A DNA stretch of 64,000 nt from Methylotenera versatilis 301 (GCF_000093025.1 NC_014207.1:2666001-2730000); one strand, 5' to 3'. Counted from the first letter of the stretch, positions 30,291 to 40,160 are shown. The notes: generated by a model not told the origin, from the letters alone. Translations and numbers: made by a program.

Positions 30291-30878
30291 ATGCCAATCT
30301 CTGCAATCATTCTTTCAGGCGGACGAGCCACTCGTATGAACGGTGTAGATAAAGGCTTAGTCCTTTTACAAAGCAAACCACTCATTCAGCACGTCATTGA
30401 ACGCTTAACAACGCAAGCTGATGAAATACTTATCAATGCCAATCGGGAGCTTGCCCAGTACCAAGCTATGGGCTACCCCGTGTTACAAGATGAAGTGGAA
30501 GACTTTTTAGGTCCGTTAGCTGGATTTAGCTTGGGCTTGCAGCACGCCAAGCATGATTATGTACTTACTGTGCCTTGCGACTCACCATTATTGCCAGTTG
30601 ATTTAGCGCAACGCCTGATGGCTGCTCTAGTTGAAAACAATGCAGAGATTGCCGTAGCAACTAGTGAAGATAGCACTCACCCGGTATTTTGTTTGTGCAA
30701 AAAAACTGTATTGCCATCCCTCACCGCTTATTTACAGCAAGGTGAGCGCCGCGTGAGCACTTGGCAAAAAAGCCAACAATATATTGAAGTGGATTTTAGT
30801 GATTGCAATGAAGCTTTTACGAACTTAAATACTTTTGAAGATTTGGCAGCACTAGAACAAAAGTTAAGTAAAAAATAA
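30291..30878 (+). CDS. mobA: Molybdenum cofactor guanylyltransferase MobA
   Basis: Adds GMP to Mo-molybdopterin, forming the MGD cofactor used by FdsA. 195 residues with the nucleotide-binding loop LSGGRATRMNGVDKGLV, DEVEDFLGPLAG and VPCDSPLLP. 29 bases downstream of moaA and 45 upstream of moeA, so likely one transcript. Confidence 0.96.
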   Translation: MPISAIILSGGRATRMNGVDKGLVLLQSKPLIQHVIERLTTQADEILINANRELAQYQAMGYPVLQDEVEDFLGPLAGFSLGLQHAKHDYVLTVPCDSPLLPVDLAQRLMAALVENNAEIAVATSEDSTHPVFCLCKKTVLPSLTAYLQQGERRVSTWQKSQQYIEVDFSDCNEAFTNLNTFEDLAALEQKLSKK

Positions 30879-30923
30879 TTAATTATTCAAAATGAGTTTT
30901 AAAAATAGGATGAACTTTAAAAA

Positions 30924-32213
30924 ATGGTAGCCAATTCATTATCTGAAATCATTTCCGACCCTAGTTGCATGGATGACTACGATCCAAACTCAATGCCTGT
31001 GGCTAAAGCACGACAATTCATCAAGCAGTTTTTAAGCCCTGTTATTGAAACTGAAGTTTTACCGATTCGCGAGAGTTTAGGTCGCGTATTGGCGGCAGAT
31101 ATATTGTCGCCAGCTAACGTACCCAATTACGATAATTCGGCGATGGATGGCTACGCGTTTAACGCAGCAGACATAGGCAAGTCTACCGAATTAAAAGTAA
31201 TAGGGTCAGCTTTTGCAGGTAAAGCCTTTGTCGGCGGCATTCAATCTGGAGAATGTGTACGCATTATGACGGGTGGCATGATGCCCAAGGGCGCAGATAC
31301 CGTCATTATGCAAGAGCGAGTAAAAGTTGAAGGTGACTTGATTCGCTTTACTGAAGCGCCAAAACCTAAAGCAAATGTACGCTATACAGGCGAGGATTTG
31401 CAATTAGGCAAAACAGTATTGCCCGCAGGCCATATGATGCGTGCGTCTGATTTAGGGTTAATCGCTTCACTTGGTATTGGCGAAGTAAATGTGTATCGTC
31501 AACTCAAAGTGGCTTTCTTCTCTACAGGCGATGAATTAGCCAGTATTGGCAAGCCTTTGCAAGAAGGTCAAGTATACGACAGTAACCGCTACACACTTTA
31601 CGGCATGCTAAAACGTCTTGGCGTAGAAATCATAGATATGGGCGCAATTGCTGATGACCCCGAGTTACTGGAAAAAACGTTACTCAACGCTGCAAAACAA
31701 GCCGATGTAGTCATTACCAGCGGTGGCGTTTCGGTCGGCGAGGCTGACTATATGAAGCAACTACTAGCTAAACACGGTCAAGTGATGTTTTGGAAAGTCG
31801 CTATGAAGCCTGGTCGCCCTTTGGCTTACGGCAAAATCCAAGGAAGCCAAGATAAGCATGCGCATTATTTCGGACTACCTGGCAACCCTGTGGCTGTGAT
31901 GGTGACATTTTATCAATTTGTACGCGATGCCATGCTTGTATTAATGGGGCAAACCAACACAGCACCATTACCCACGTTTAATATTGTATGTACCGAAAAC
32001 ATTAAAAAACAAACGGGTCGCACGGAATTTCAACGCGGCATATTATTTGCCGATAGCGATGGCACATGGAAAGTCAAGCCGACCGGGGCGCAAGGCTCAG
32101 CGATTCTAAGTTCAATGTCATTGGCTAATTGCTTTATTGTTCTCGATGAAACAGTTGGCAACTTAGATGCAGGGGCTTTAGTACAAGTGCAAGTGCTAGA
32201 TGGCTTGGTTTAA
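30924..32213 (+). CDS. moeA: Molybdopterin molybdenumtransferase MoeA
   Basis: Inserts molybdate into adenylated molybdopterin. 429 residues. Seen: NYDNSAMDGYA, a GGMMPKGADTVIMQE segment, the active region SGGVSVGEADY and FGLPGNPVAVMVTF. Third gene of the moaA-mobA-moeA run beside the formate dehydrogenase cluster. Confidence 0.97.
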   Translation: MVANSLSEIISDPSCMDDYDPNSMPVAKARQFIKQFLSPVIETEVLPIRESLGRVLAADILSPANVPNYDNSAMDGYAFNAADIGKSTELKVIGSAFAGKAFVGGIQSGECVRIMTGGMMPKGADTVIMQERVKVEGDLIRFTEAPKPKANVRYTGEDLQLGKTVLPAGHMMRASDLGLIASLGIGEVNVYRQLKVAFFSTGDELASIGKPLQEGQVYDSNRYTLYGMLKRLGVEIIDMGAIADDPELLEKTLLNAAKQADVVITSGGVSVGEADYMKQLLAKHGQVMFWKVAMKPGRPLAYGKIQGSQDKHAHYFGLPGNPVAVMVTFYQFVRDAMLVLMGQTNTAPLPTFNIVCTENIKKQTGRTEFQRGILFADSDGTWKVKPTGAQGSAILSSMSLANCFIVLDETVGNLDAGALVQVQVLDGLV

Positions 32214-32318
32214 TATTGCTTTCTAAATTTACGCCTAGCTTGTTGTATAATTTTCAGTTGATTTGAAATTCATCACCGATTTCTTTAGAAATTTTTTATT
32301 CACTTATTTGGAATATTT

Positions 32319-33101
32319 GTGTCTTTGAACATCGCCGTCAATCATTCCAATAACAGTCAATCTGGTGCAATCAATGCTAACGGCAACACGCTGATATGGG
32401 CGGTTATTTGCTCAATCTTGCTGCATATTTTGCTCGCGTTTATTATTCCCAATGTTAAGTTTGAGGCTGTTAAAAAACCAGTTTTGCTTATCGTTGAATT
32501 AAGCAAAAAGCCTGAGCCACCGCCTGTTGTTGTACCAGAGCCAGTCAAAGTGGAACCTGAACCGATTAAACCTAAAACAGAACCCAAGCCTGAGCTCAAA
32601 CCCATCACCAAGCCTTTACCAACACCATCCGTAGTGAAAAACGAACCTACGCCTGCTGTGCCACCACCAGCGGTTGTTACACATCAAACAGAAGTCATTG
32701 CAGCTGCACCTAAGGTCGATGCAGCGCCATCACCAATGCCGCCTGTACCTGTAGCGACACCTGAGCCACCCAAACCTGCTGCGCCAAGCCAAGAGGACAT
32801 GGAGGATGCTCGCGGCAGATATGGCAATACACTTTGGGGCGCGATTGGTAAACATAAACAATACCCTCGCATTGCCCAAATGCGCGGCTGGCAAGGTGAA
32901 GCTGTTGTCGAGTTACTACTTGATGGCAACGGCAAACTTAAATCAAAAAAAATCATTCAATCAAGCGGCTTTGAGAGTTTAGATAAACAAGCTCTAGAAA
33001 TGGTTGAAAAAGCCGCACCATTTCCAGCGCCACCAGAAGCCTTACGAGGCAGTAACTTTAGTATCAAAGTACCTATTCCATTTAAGCTTGAAGATCAGTA
33101 G
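32319..33101 (+). CDS. TonB-like energy transducer protein
   Basis: 260 residues from a GTG start. Order of parts: short cytoplasmic N-terminus, one membrane anchor (about 27-46), a Pro/Glu/Lys-rich spacer (about 63-165) with many PxPxP runs, and a C-terminal TonB domain (about 180-258, YPRIAQMRGWQGEAVVELLLDGNGKL). TonB links inner-membrane proton motive force to outer-membrane transporters. No exbB/exbD is in the window, so its partners are elsewhere. Confidence 0.85.
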   Translation: MSLNIAVNHSNNSQSGAINANGNTLIWAVICSILLHILLAFIIPNVKFEAVKKPVLLIVELSKKPEPPPVVVPEPVKVEPEPIKPKTEPKPELKPITKPLPTPSVVKNEPTPAVPPPAVVTHQTEVIAAAPKVDAAPSPMPPVPVATPEPPKPAAPSQEDMEDARGRYGNTLWGAIGKHKQYPRIAQMRGWQGEAVVELLLDGNGKLKSKKIIQSSGFESLDKQALEMVEKAAPFPAPPEALRGSNFSIKVPIPFKLEDQ

Positions 33102-33134
33102 TTTTTATAAACTGCCACCCTTAAACTCACCAGC

Positions 33135-34598
33135 ATGCTTAAAAAAAACAAATCCCTAAAAGATTTATTGCTGATTCATGAGCTGGCATTTATCTTACTC
33201 ATTATCTTGGCAGCCACCGCTGGCGCTATTGGCATTCATTTATGGGAAAAATCCAGCCAAGAGGCAAGCCGAATCAGCTTGCTTGTCACTGAGGTACAGC
33301 AGACGCGTGGGGATTTATATCGTCAAATGAAAGAGTTGTTTGACGCCTATTTTTTAGATGACTCCGGGGCGCGTGCAGAGTACGACAATTTCACCATTAC
33401 CGTTGAGGCACATTTTGTACAATTAAAAAAAATTACAGTGAGTGAAGCTGAAAAAGCCGCCATCAATGACTTGCACGAGAATTACAAAAAATTTGTTATT
33501 GAAACGCCAGCGCTATTTGACCAGTACCAAGCAACCAATAGCGATACAGTAAAACATGCATTAAATACCGAAATTGAAACTGGCTTATTTAAGCGCTATG
33601 AGGAAATACTCGCGCGTACTGAAAAACTACTCAACCAAAAACAAATTGAACTAGATAGCCAGCTTAAAGCAAGCAAGCGCACATCCGTCATACTGCTGAT
33701 TATTCCTTTAGTTCTTGCCGTATTACTACTCATGTTTTCACGAATCTTCCTCAAGCGCGCCATCGTAAAACCACTGAACGATGTATTAAAAGCTACCTCT
33801 GAGATTAGCGCGGGCAATCTTACGCACAAAGCACCTGAAGTAGGCATTGTCGAGCTTGCCGCAGTATCAAATGCCATTAATGACATGGCCGATAAATTAG
33901 CCATTAGCCAAGAAACTTTAGTGCGAACCGAAAAACAAGCAGCGCAAGGCTTATTGGTGCCGATGTTGGCACATAACATTCGCAACCCTTTAGCCAGCAT
34001 ACGCGCCACAGCTCAGGTAATGGATGATCCAGAGCATGACGCTGAAACACGCTTATCATTACGCGGGATTATCGACACCGTAGATAGGCTAGAACGCTGG
34101 ACAGGTGCATTGTTGGCTTATTTATTACCGCTAAAACCTCAGCCAGAAGATACTAGTCTGCAAGAAATTGTGAATGGCGCGCTAGCGCCGCTGCAACAAA
34201 AAATAAAAGAGAAATCGATTCGATTCATTCTGCCAAATTGGCCTAAAACTACTGCCATATACACAGACCAGCATTTGCTAGAACAAGTCATTTACAACTT
34301 AATATTAAATGCGATTGATGCTTCAAGTAAAAACAGCACTATAGAAATCACACTCAAAGCAACACCGACAAAATATACGCTATTACTGCTAGATCAAGGT
34401 TGCGGCATGCCATTTACGCCAGATCCTAGCGCCATGAGCACGCCAACCACCAAAAGATTTGGTACAGGTATTGGCATCCCGTTCGCGTTTAAAGTATGTG
34501 ATGTGTTGGCTGGTGAATTAAAATTTGAGATGCGTCATGAAGGCGGTACGGCTATCACGATTCTACTACCTAAAACTTTGAACTTATCTGTAAATTAA
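33135..34598 (+). CDS. Membrane sensor histidine kinase (orphan)
   Basis: 487 residues. Two membrane segments (about 17-36 and 183-203) flank a periplasmic four-helix-like sensor. HAMP follows (about 205-258), then the phosphoacceptor H280 in AHNIRNPLASIR and an ATPase domain with an N box (LNAIDAS), DQGCGMPF and GTGIGIPFA. The H box has Asn where most kinases have Glu (HNIRNPL). No response regulator is adjacent. Begins 33 bases after the TonB-like gene. Confidence 0.88.
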   Translation: MLKKNKSLKDLLLIHELAFILLIILAATAGAIGIHLWEKSSQEASRISLLVTEVQQTRGDLYRQMKELFDAYFLDDSGARAEYDNFTITVEAHFVQLKKITVSEAEKAAINDLHENYKKFVIETPALFDQYQATNSDTVKHALNTEIETGLFKRYEEILARTEKLLNQKQIELDSQLKASKRTSVILLIIPLVLAVLLLMFSRIFLKRAIVKPLNDVLKATSEISAGNLTHKAPEVGIVELAAVSNAINDMADKLAISQETLVRTEKQAAQGLLVPMLAHNIRNPLASIRATAQVMDDPEHDAETRLSLRGIIDTVDRLERWTGALLAYLLPLKPQPEDTSLQEIVNGALAPLQQKIKEKSIRFILPNWPKTTAIYTDQHLLEQVIYNLILNAIDASSKNSTIEITLKATPTKYTLLLLDQGCGMPFTPDPSAMSTPTTKRFGTGIGIPFAFKVCDVLAGELKFEMRHEGGTAITILLPKTLNLSVN

Positions 34599-34734
34599 AG
34601 CCCTTATTTAGAACTCATTAGTTAAAACCTAAACCCATCAATATTTAATTATCAATTTACGGCTAAATATCGATAATTCTTTGCAAATCCTATTGCCTAT
34701 TTCAGGCTTTTTATCAACAATGGAGGTAGACAAT

Positions 34735-35205
34735 ATGACCGATACACTAATACTCGACAAAGCAGTTCCAGATTTTCAGTTGCCCGCCACAAGCGGTGTG
34801 ACTTTTCAGTTATCGCAATTTCTCGGTAAAAATCTAATCATCTACTTTTACCCCAAAGACTCCACCCCAGGCTGTACCACACAAGGTATTCAATTTAGAG
34901 AGGCTTATGCTGATTTTCAGAATCTGAATACTGAGATTTTTGGTGTTTCTAGAGATAGCTTAAAGTCGCATGAGAACTTTAAAGCTAAATTCAGTTTCCC
35001 TTTTGAGCTACTGGCAGATACTGAAGAACTTGCTTGTACATTATTTGGCGTGATGAAAATGAAGAATATGTATGGCAAACAAGTACGCGGTGTTGAGCGC
35101 AGCACTTTTGTTATCGATAAAAATGGTACGCTTATTAAAGAATGGCGCGGTGTTAAGGTGGATGGTCATGCTGCAGAAGTTCTTAATTTCATTAAAACTA
35201 TTTAA
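34735..35205 (+). CDS. Thioredoxin-dependent peroxiredoxin, PrxQ/Bcp family
   Basis: 156 residues. Peroxidatic Cys47 in YPKDSTPGCTTQ. The resolving Cys five residues later in E. coli Bcp is Ile here; C101 (ELACTLFG) is the only other cysteine, so the mechanism may be 1-Cys or use a distal partner. The frame opens at 34681, but GGAGGT eight bases before the ATG at 34735 decides the start. Confidence 0.92.
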   Translation: MTDTLILDKAVPDFQLPATSGVTFQLSQFLGKNLIIYFYPKDSTPGCTTQGIQFREAYADFQNLNTEIFGVSRDSLKSHENFKAKFSFPFELLADTEELACTLFGVMKMKNMYGKQVRGVERSTFVIDKNGTLIKEWRGVKVDGHAAEVLNFIKTI

Positions 35206-35266
35206 TATCAACTTACTTGATTCAATCTTATAAATTTCTTTATCACTCACAATTAGAAAGAATGTA

Positions 35267-36664
35267 ATGGCAAAAAAATCGCTAAATGCTACCAAGCTTT
35301 TTGTACTTGATACCAATGTATTGATACATGATCCTTCTAGCTTGTTTCGCTTTGAAGAACATGACATTTTTCTGCCTATGGTGACGCTGGAAGAACTCGA
35401 TAACAATAAAAAAGGGCTCACAGAAGTTGCTCGTAACGCTCGCCAAGCAAGCCGTAATTTAGAAGAAATTGTAGGCACAGACTTAACCAATCTTGAACTT
35501 GGCTGCCCACTCAATGTGAACGGTAATCGTCATCTCACTGGACGTTTATTTGTACAAACGCTGCAAGTCACCACTGAGCTACCCGGACTTGCTGGTCTAA
35601 AAGCAGATAATCAAATTCTAGCCGTCGTACTTGAATTGCAAAAAAGCCAGCCAGACCGTCAAGTTATTCTAGTCAGTAAAGACATCAACATCCGTATTAA
35701 AGCCCGTGCAATGGGTATGCCTGCGGAAGATTACTTTAATGACAAAGTCCTTGAAGATAGCGACCTTTTATACAGCGGCATGAAAGAGCTTCCTGCTGAT
35801 TTCTGGGAAAATCACAGTAAAGAAATGGAATCATGGCAAGAAGCCGGCCGCATGTTCTACCGCATTAATGGGCCATTATGTAAAACGTTTCTAGTGAATG
35901 AATTTGTCTATTATGAGTATGAAAAACCATTCCACGCCTTAGTGCGTAGTGTAGATGGCAACAGCTCAGTATTAGAAGTTGTTAAAGACCATATGCAGCC
36001 CAAGCACAATGTTTGGGGCATTAATGCACGCAACCGTGAACAAAATTTTGCACTTAATTTATTGATGGACCCTGAAGTAGATTTCGTCAGCTTATTAGGT
36101 CAGGCTGGTACGGGCAAAACATTGCTCACATTGGCCTCCGCACTCACGCAAGTACTTGATAAAAAGATCTACTCTGAAATCATTATGACGCGTGTCACTG
36201 TTTCAGTAGGCGAAGATATTGGCTTTCTACCAGGGACTGAAGAAGAAAAAATGGGCCCTTGGATGGGCGCACTAGATGACAATTTAGAGGTGCTCAATAA
36301 AAGTGATGAAGATGCTGGTGAATGGGGACGTGCAGCCACGCAAGATTTAATTCGCAGCCGCATCAAGGTGAAATCACTCAATTTTATGCGTGGACGCACG
36401 TTTTTGAATAAATTCTTAATCATCGATGAAGCGCAAAACTTAACGCCTAAACAAATGAAAACACTCATTACGCGTGCAGGGCCAGGCACTAAAGTGGTTT
36501 GCCTAGGCAACATCGCACAAATCGATACGCCATACTTAACAGAAGGCAGTTCAGGTCTGACCTATGTGGTCGATAGATTTAAGGGCTGGAGCCACAACGG
36601 CCATATTACGCTGCAGCGTGGTGAACGCTCTCGTCTAGCCGACTTTGCATCCGAAGTTTTATAG
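35267..36664 (+). CDS. PIN-PhoH fusion protein (PhoH2/YlaK-type)
   Basis: 465 residues. An N-terminal PIN nuclease domain (about 10-155) has acidic residues in LDTNVLIHD, TLEELD and VSKDINIRIKA. A C-terminal PhoH ATPase follows, with Walker A GQAGTGKT and Walker B FLIIDEAQNLTPKQMK. Known PhoH2 proteins act as RNA helicase/nucleases and can be partnered by a small antitoxin; none is obvious here. Confidence 0.92.
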   Translation: MAKKSLNATKLFVLDTNVLIHDPSSLFRFEEHDIFLPMVTLEELDNNKKGLTEVARNARQASRNLEEIVGTDLTNLELGCPLNVNGNRHLTGRLFVQTLQVTTELPGLAGLKADNQILAVVLELQKSQPDRQVILVSKDINIRIKARAMGMPAEDYFNDKVLEDSDLLYSGMKELPADFWENHSKEMESWQEAGRMFYRINGPLCKTFLVNEFVYYEYEKPFHALVRSVDGNSSVLEVVKDHMQPKHNVWGINARNREQNFALNLLMDPEVDFVSLLGQAGTGKTLLTLASALTQVLDKKIYSEIIMTRVTVSVGEDIGFLPGTEEEKMGPWMGALDDNLEVLNKSDEDAGEWGRAATQDLIRSRIKVKSLNFMRGRTFLNKFLIIDEAQNLTPKQMKTLITRAGPGTKVVCLGNIAQIDTPYLTEGSSGLTYVVDRFKGWSHNGHITLQRGERSRLADFASEVL

Positions 36665-36778
36665 TTCTATTGATAAATCACTAATGACTCGAAGACTCTC
36701 CCATGATTGTGCCGTAATAACTCCGTGTAAAGCACAGCAAGGTAGAGTCGTAAAAGTCAGTATTGATTTAGAAATAAA

Positions 36779-37951
36779 ATGACCAAAGGTTTTTATACCT
36801 TATTAATTGCTCAATTCTTATCTGCCGTTGCAGATAACGCATTGCTGTTCGCCTCTATCGCTTTACTTTCTAAGCTCAATGCGCCCGAATGGCACGAACC
36901 TTTATTGCGCGAGTTCTTTGTGATTGCCTACATAGTATTAGCACCATTTGTAGGCCCATTCGCTGATGCCCTACCCAAGGGCAAGGTTATGTTTTTAAGT
37001 AATGGTATAAAATTCTTAGGTTGCTCGCTGGCGTTATTCGGCCTGCCACCCTTATATGTGTACGCCATTGTGGGCATTGGTGCTGCGGCTTATTCACCTG
37101 CTAAATACGGCATATTGACAGAAATGTTGCCTCACTTTCAGCTGATTAAAGCAAACGCTTGGATGGAAGGCACCACAGTCACGGCGATCATCTTAGGGCC
37201 AGTATTTGGCTCCAGCATTTCAGCTCACGATCCGTATTTCGGTATCGCCATCATCACCTTAATTTACTTACTGGCAGCAGGCTTCAACTATTACATTCCG
37301 AAGGTGCCTATCGATCATAAAATGCCAAAACGTGACCTAATTTCCCTTCTAAAAGACTTTTGGCATGCCTTTACAACCCTGTGGCGTGACCCACAAGGCC
37401 AAGTATCACTCGCTGTGACTACTTTATTTTGGGGTGCAGGTGCAACACTGCAATTTGTGGTACTGCGCTGGGCAGGGCTAAAACTTGGATTAGATGAGCA
37501 ATCTGCAACTAAGCTCATCGCTATACTAGCGGTTGGTATTGCTATTGGCTCTGTTGGGGCATCCATGTTTGTTAAGTTAGAAAATGCAGTCAAAGTTTTA
37601 CCAGCAGGCATCCTCATGGGCATTTTAGTCATGGGCATGATACTGGTTGAATCACCCGAGGTTGCCGCCGTTGTGTTGTTTTGTATTGGCGTGCTAGCGG
37701 GTTATTTCTTAGTGCCGCTAAACTCTCTACTGCAGCATAGAGGGCATACTTTACTTGGTGCAGGACATTCCATTGCCGTGCAAAACTTCAATGAAAATAT
37801 CGGCATTCTCGTACTGCTAGGCATCTACACTTTGATGGTGCATGAAAATTTATCTATCGACATCATTATCATCATATTTGGTGCATTTGTGAGCATTAGT
37901 ATGGCTGTTATATATAAGCTGTACTTAAAGCATACCAAAACAAATTGCTAA
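36779..37951 (+). CDS. lplT: Lysophospholipid transporter LplT (MFS)
   Basis: 390 residues, about twelve membrane segments, MFS type. The start MTKGFYTLLIAQFLSAVADNA and the PAKYGILTEMLP loop match LplT, which flips lysophospholipids across the inner membrane for re-acylation. The acyltransferase-ACP synthetase (Aas) that usually accompanies it is not adjacent. Confidence 0.88.
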   Translation: MTKGFYTLLIAQFLSAVADNALLFASIALLSKLNAPEWHEPLLREFFVIAYIVLAPFVGPFADALPKGKVMFLSNGIKFLGCSLALFGLPPLYVYAIVGIGAAAYSPAKYGILTEMLPHFQLIKANAWMEGTTVTAIILGPVFGSSISAHDPYFGIAIITLIYLLAAGFNYYIPKVPIDHKMPKRDLISLLKDFWHAFTTLWRDPQGQVSLAVTTLFWGAGATLQFVVLRWAGLKLGLDEQSATKLIAILAVGIAIGSVGASMFVKLENAVKVLPAGILMGILVMGMILVESPEVAAVVLFCIGVLAGYFLVPLNSLLQHRGHTLLGAGHSIAVQNFNENIGILVLLGIYTLMVHENLSIDIIIIIFGAFVSISMAVIYKLYLKHTKTNC

Positions 37952-37982
37952 CTTATCCATTCCAAACAAATCGTTAATCAAT

Positions 37983-38011
37983 AAAAAAGGTCGCCATAGC
38001 GACCTTTTTTA
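37983..38011. terminator. Bidirectional terminator between lplT and ndh
   Basis: AAAAAAGGTCGC-CATA-GCGACCTTTTTT, a symmetric stem with A and T runs on either side, placed between convergent genes. It can serve both. Confidence 0.9.
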
Positions 38012-38037
38012 TTGACTGGTATTTTAGTGAGAAATAC

Positions 38038-39372
38038 TTAGTGAAGCTTCACTTGCGATTCAGATCGTCTAGTTATAGTACGGGCAAGCGTTTGCAACGC
38101 CATGCTCCAAAAGCCATGCAAAGCCATCAAATGCATTTTATAGAGTGACTGATACATCAATCTAGCGAATAAGCCTTCAATAAATAAACTGCTGCCTGAG
38201 AGTGAACCCATCAAATTGCCAACTGTAGTATAGCTGCCTAGATTGACTAAAGAACCGTAATCTCGATAGGTAAATTCCGGTAGCTCAGCTTTACCTGCCA
38301 CACGACACTTCACTGATTTAATCAACATTGATGCTTGCTGGTGAGCCGCTTGTGCGCGTGGAGGCACGCTCTCACCTGCTTGACCAACCCAAGGGCAGGC
38401 AGCGCAATCACCAAATGCAAAAATATTCTCATCTAAAGTCGTTTGCAATGTCCGATTCACTACAAGTTGGTTGATACGATTAGTTTCTAATCCATCTATT
38501 TCATGTAAAAAGTCTGGCGCTTTAATACCCGCTGCCCAGACAACTAACACAGACGGGATAAAGCGCCCGCTATGGGTGTGAACGCCTTTATCTGTCACTT
38601 CAGTAACGCGCTCCCCTTTGTAAAGATGAACACGCAGCTTGCTAAGCTCCAGCTCCACAGAGTTAGATAGCTTAGGTGGAAGCGCAGGCAATACACGCGA
38701 ATTAGCCTCAATCAATGAAATTTGAATATCGCGATCTGGATCAATCTTGTCTAGTCCATAGGCTGCTAGTTCACGCGTCGTATTATGCAACTCAGCTGAC
38801 AACTCTACACCTGTAGCACCCGCCCCAACTATCACGACTTCTAACTGACCTGCATGTACTGGCGCTTGCTGTGTTTGCGCGCGTACAAGGGCGTTGTGTA
38901 AGCGTCTATGAAACTTCTCCGCTTGGTCTTGAGTATCCAAGGCTATTGAATATTCACTAGCACCTTTAACGCCGAAATCATTTGTCGTGCTGCCAATTGC
39001 AATAATCAAAGTATCATACTGCACGGTACGACGTGGGATAACCTCTTCACCATCTTCATCAAAATAAGGTGAAATTGATATTTCACGCTTAGCTCTATCG
39101 AGATTATCCATGCTACCTAAGCGGAACTTGAAATGATGCCAATGCGCTTGGGCAAGATAATTTAACTCATGCTTATCAGGATCCATACTGCCAGCTGCAA
39201 TTTCATGCAGTAACGGCTTCCAAACATGGGTTTTTGTCTTATCGATCAGCGTAATCATGGCCTTACCTTTACGGCCAAGAGAATCGCCAAGTTTAGTTGC
39301 TAATTCTAGACCACCCGCACCACCGCCAACAATGACAACATGATGCAAACTATTTTGATTTTTATTATCCAT
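38038..39372 (-). CDS. ndh: Type II NADH dehydrogenase (NDH-2)
   Basis: About 444 residues. Two Rossmann motifs: FAD site VVIVGGGAGGLELA near the start and NADH site VVIVGAGATGVELS in the middle; AFGDCAACPW is the second FAD contact, and a C-terminal amphipathic region suits membrane attachment. Non-proton-pumping quinone reductase, able to use NADH made by formate dehydrogenase. The frame opens at a GTG (39390); the ATG at 39372 has a GGA at the right distance. Confidence 0.92.
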   Translation of the reverse strand: MDNKNQNSLHHVVIVGGGAGGLELATKLGDSLGRKGKAMITLIDKTKTHVWKPLLHEIAAGSMDPDKHELNYLAQAHWHHFKFRLGSMDNLDRAKREISISPYFDEDGEEVIPRRTVQYDTLIIAIGSTTNDFGVKGASEYSIALDTQDQAEKFHRRLHNALVRAQTQQAPVHAGQLEVVIVGAGATGVELSAELHNTTRELAAYGLDKIDPDRDIQISLIEANSRVLPALPPKLSNSVELELSKLRVHLYKGERVTEVTDKGVHTHSGRFIPSVLVVWAAGIKAPDFLHEIDGLETNRINQLVVNRTLQTTLDENIFAFGDCAACPWVGQAGESVPPRAQAAHQQASMLIKSVKCRVAGKAELPEFTYRDYGSLVNLGSYTTVGNLMGSLSGSSLFIEGLFARLMYQSLYKMHLMALHGFWSMALQTLARTITRRSESQVKLH

Positions 39373-39411
39373 AGTCATTCCAATCAACACTTAAATATCA
39401 AAGCTTCAAAT

Positions 39412-39446
39412 AAAAACGCGCCTGCTGAACAACAGCAAGCGCGTCA
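39412..39446 (-). terminator. Terminator of the lipoprotein cytochrome gene
   Basis: On the minus strand, GACGCGC-TTGCTG / CAGCA-GGCGCGT then T5. It follows the stop at 39464 and separates this gene from ndh. Confidence 0.85.
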
Positions 39447-39463
39447 TTAAACCACTCAAGTAA

Positions 39464-40000
39464 TTACTCGTTACCTGTCAAACCAGTACCCATACTACGA
39501 ATCCAAGATTGAACTTTCAATATTTCATCTGGTGTAATACCATTTTTAGGATCAGTAGGGTCCATCAAACCAAGACCTTTTGCTCCCATACCACCATTTG
39601 TACCGTGCCAGATTGTTTCAAACATGCCCTTATTCGTTGCATCTTTAGGGTAACGGAAAGTAGGGCCTACTAAACCAGGACCCACTTGACCTTTGGCTTC
39701 TGGACCATGGCATTGTGTGCATGAATAAAGACCAAAAACTTTTTTACCTTTAGCAATTGCATCAGCATTACCAATGTACGGGTTTTTACCTGTCGCTAAA
39801 AATTCTTTTGCTGCTGGAGTATCAAACAATTTTGCATCAATGACTAAAGGTTTACCCTCTTGTGTATCAACAAAACTAATCGCAGGACCACCTGCATCGG
39901 CTGAAGCAGCTGTTCCACCGCTAGTTGCAGCTTTTTTGTCACAAGCACTTAATGCCATTAACATTAAAATCAACACTAAACTAAACTTACTTTTACCCAT
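39464..40000 (-). CDS. c-type cytochrome lipoprotein, XoxG-related
   Basis: 178 residues. A lipoprotein signal with lipobox LSAC (Cys20) suggests membrane anchoring. Single haem site C94-x2-C97-H98. The body aligns with the two soluble cytochromes next door (TPAAKEFLATGKNPY, NKGMFETI, GITPDEILKVQSWIRS), so the three arose by duplication. Both extra cysteines of the soluble pair are absent here. May accept electrons from XoxG-type cytochromes or XoxF. GGGAG ribosome site present. Confidence 0.85.
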   Translation of the reverse strand: MGKSKFSLVLILMLMALSACDKKAATSGGTAASADAGGPAISFVDTQEGKPLVIDAKLFDTPAAKEFLATGKNPYIGNADAIAKGKKVFGLYSCTQCHGPEAKGQVGPGLVGPTFRYPKDATNKGMFETIWHGTNGGMGAKGLGLMDPTDPKNGITPDEILKVQSWIRSMGTGLTGNE

Positions 40001-40122
40001 TTCTAATCTCCCGATTCTAAATTATGAGCTCTGACATCTAAGCCCTCATACTAACAAGTTTTAATTTTAAACGATCATCTCCACCATGGCTTTATCACCT
40101 ATGACTAGTCTAGTCTGAAGCA

Positions 40123-40160
40123 TAAAAAACGGCTGCTGTAATTATACAGCAGCCGTTTAA
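40123..40160 (-). terminator. Terminator of the second XoxG-like gene
   Basis: AAACGGCTGCTGTA / TACAGCAGCCGTTT, a 14-base perfect stem, followed on the minus strand by a T run. 61 bases after the stop at 40221. Confidence 0.9.

Noticed and set aside
32357-32956. Minus-strand Gly/Ser-rich open frames opposite the TonB-like gene
   Set aside because: Composition is the mirror of the Pro-rich spacer codons; no ribosome site or motif.
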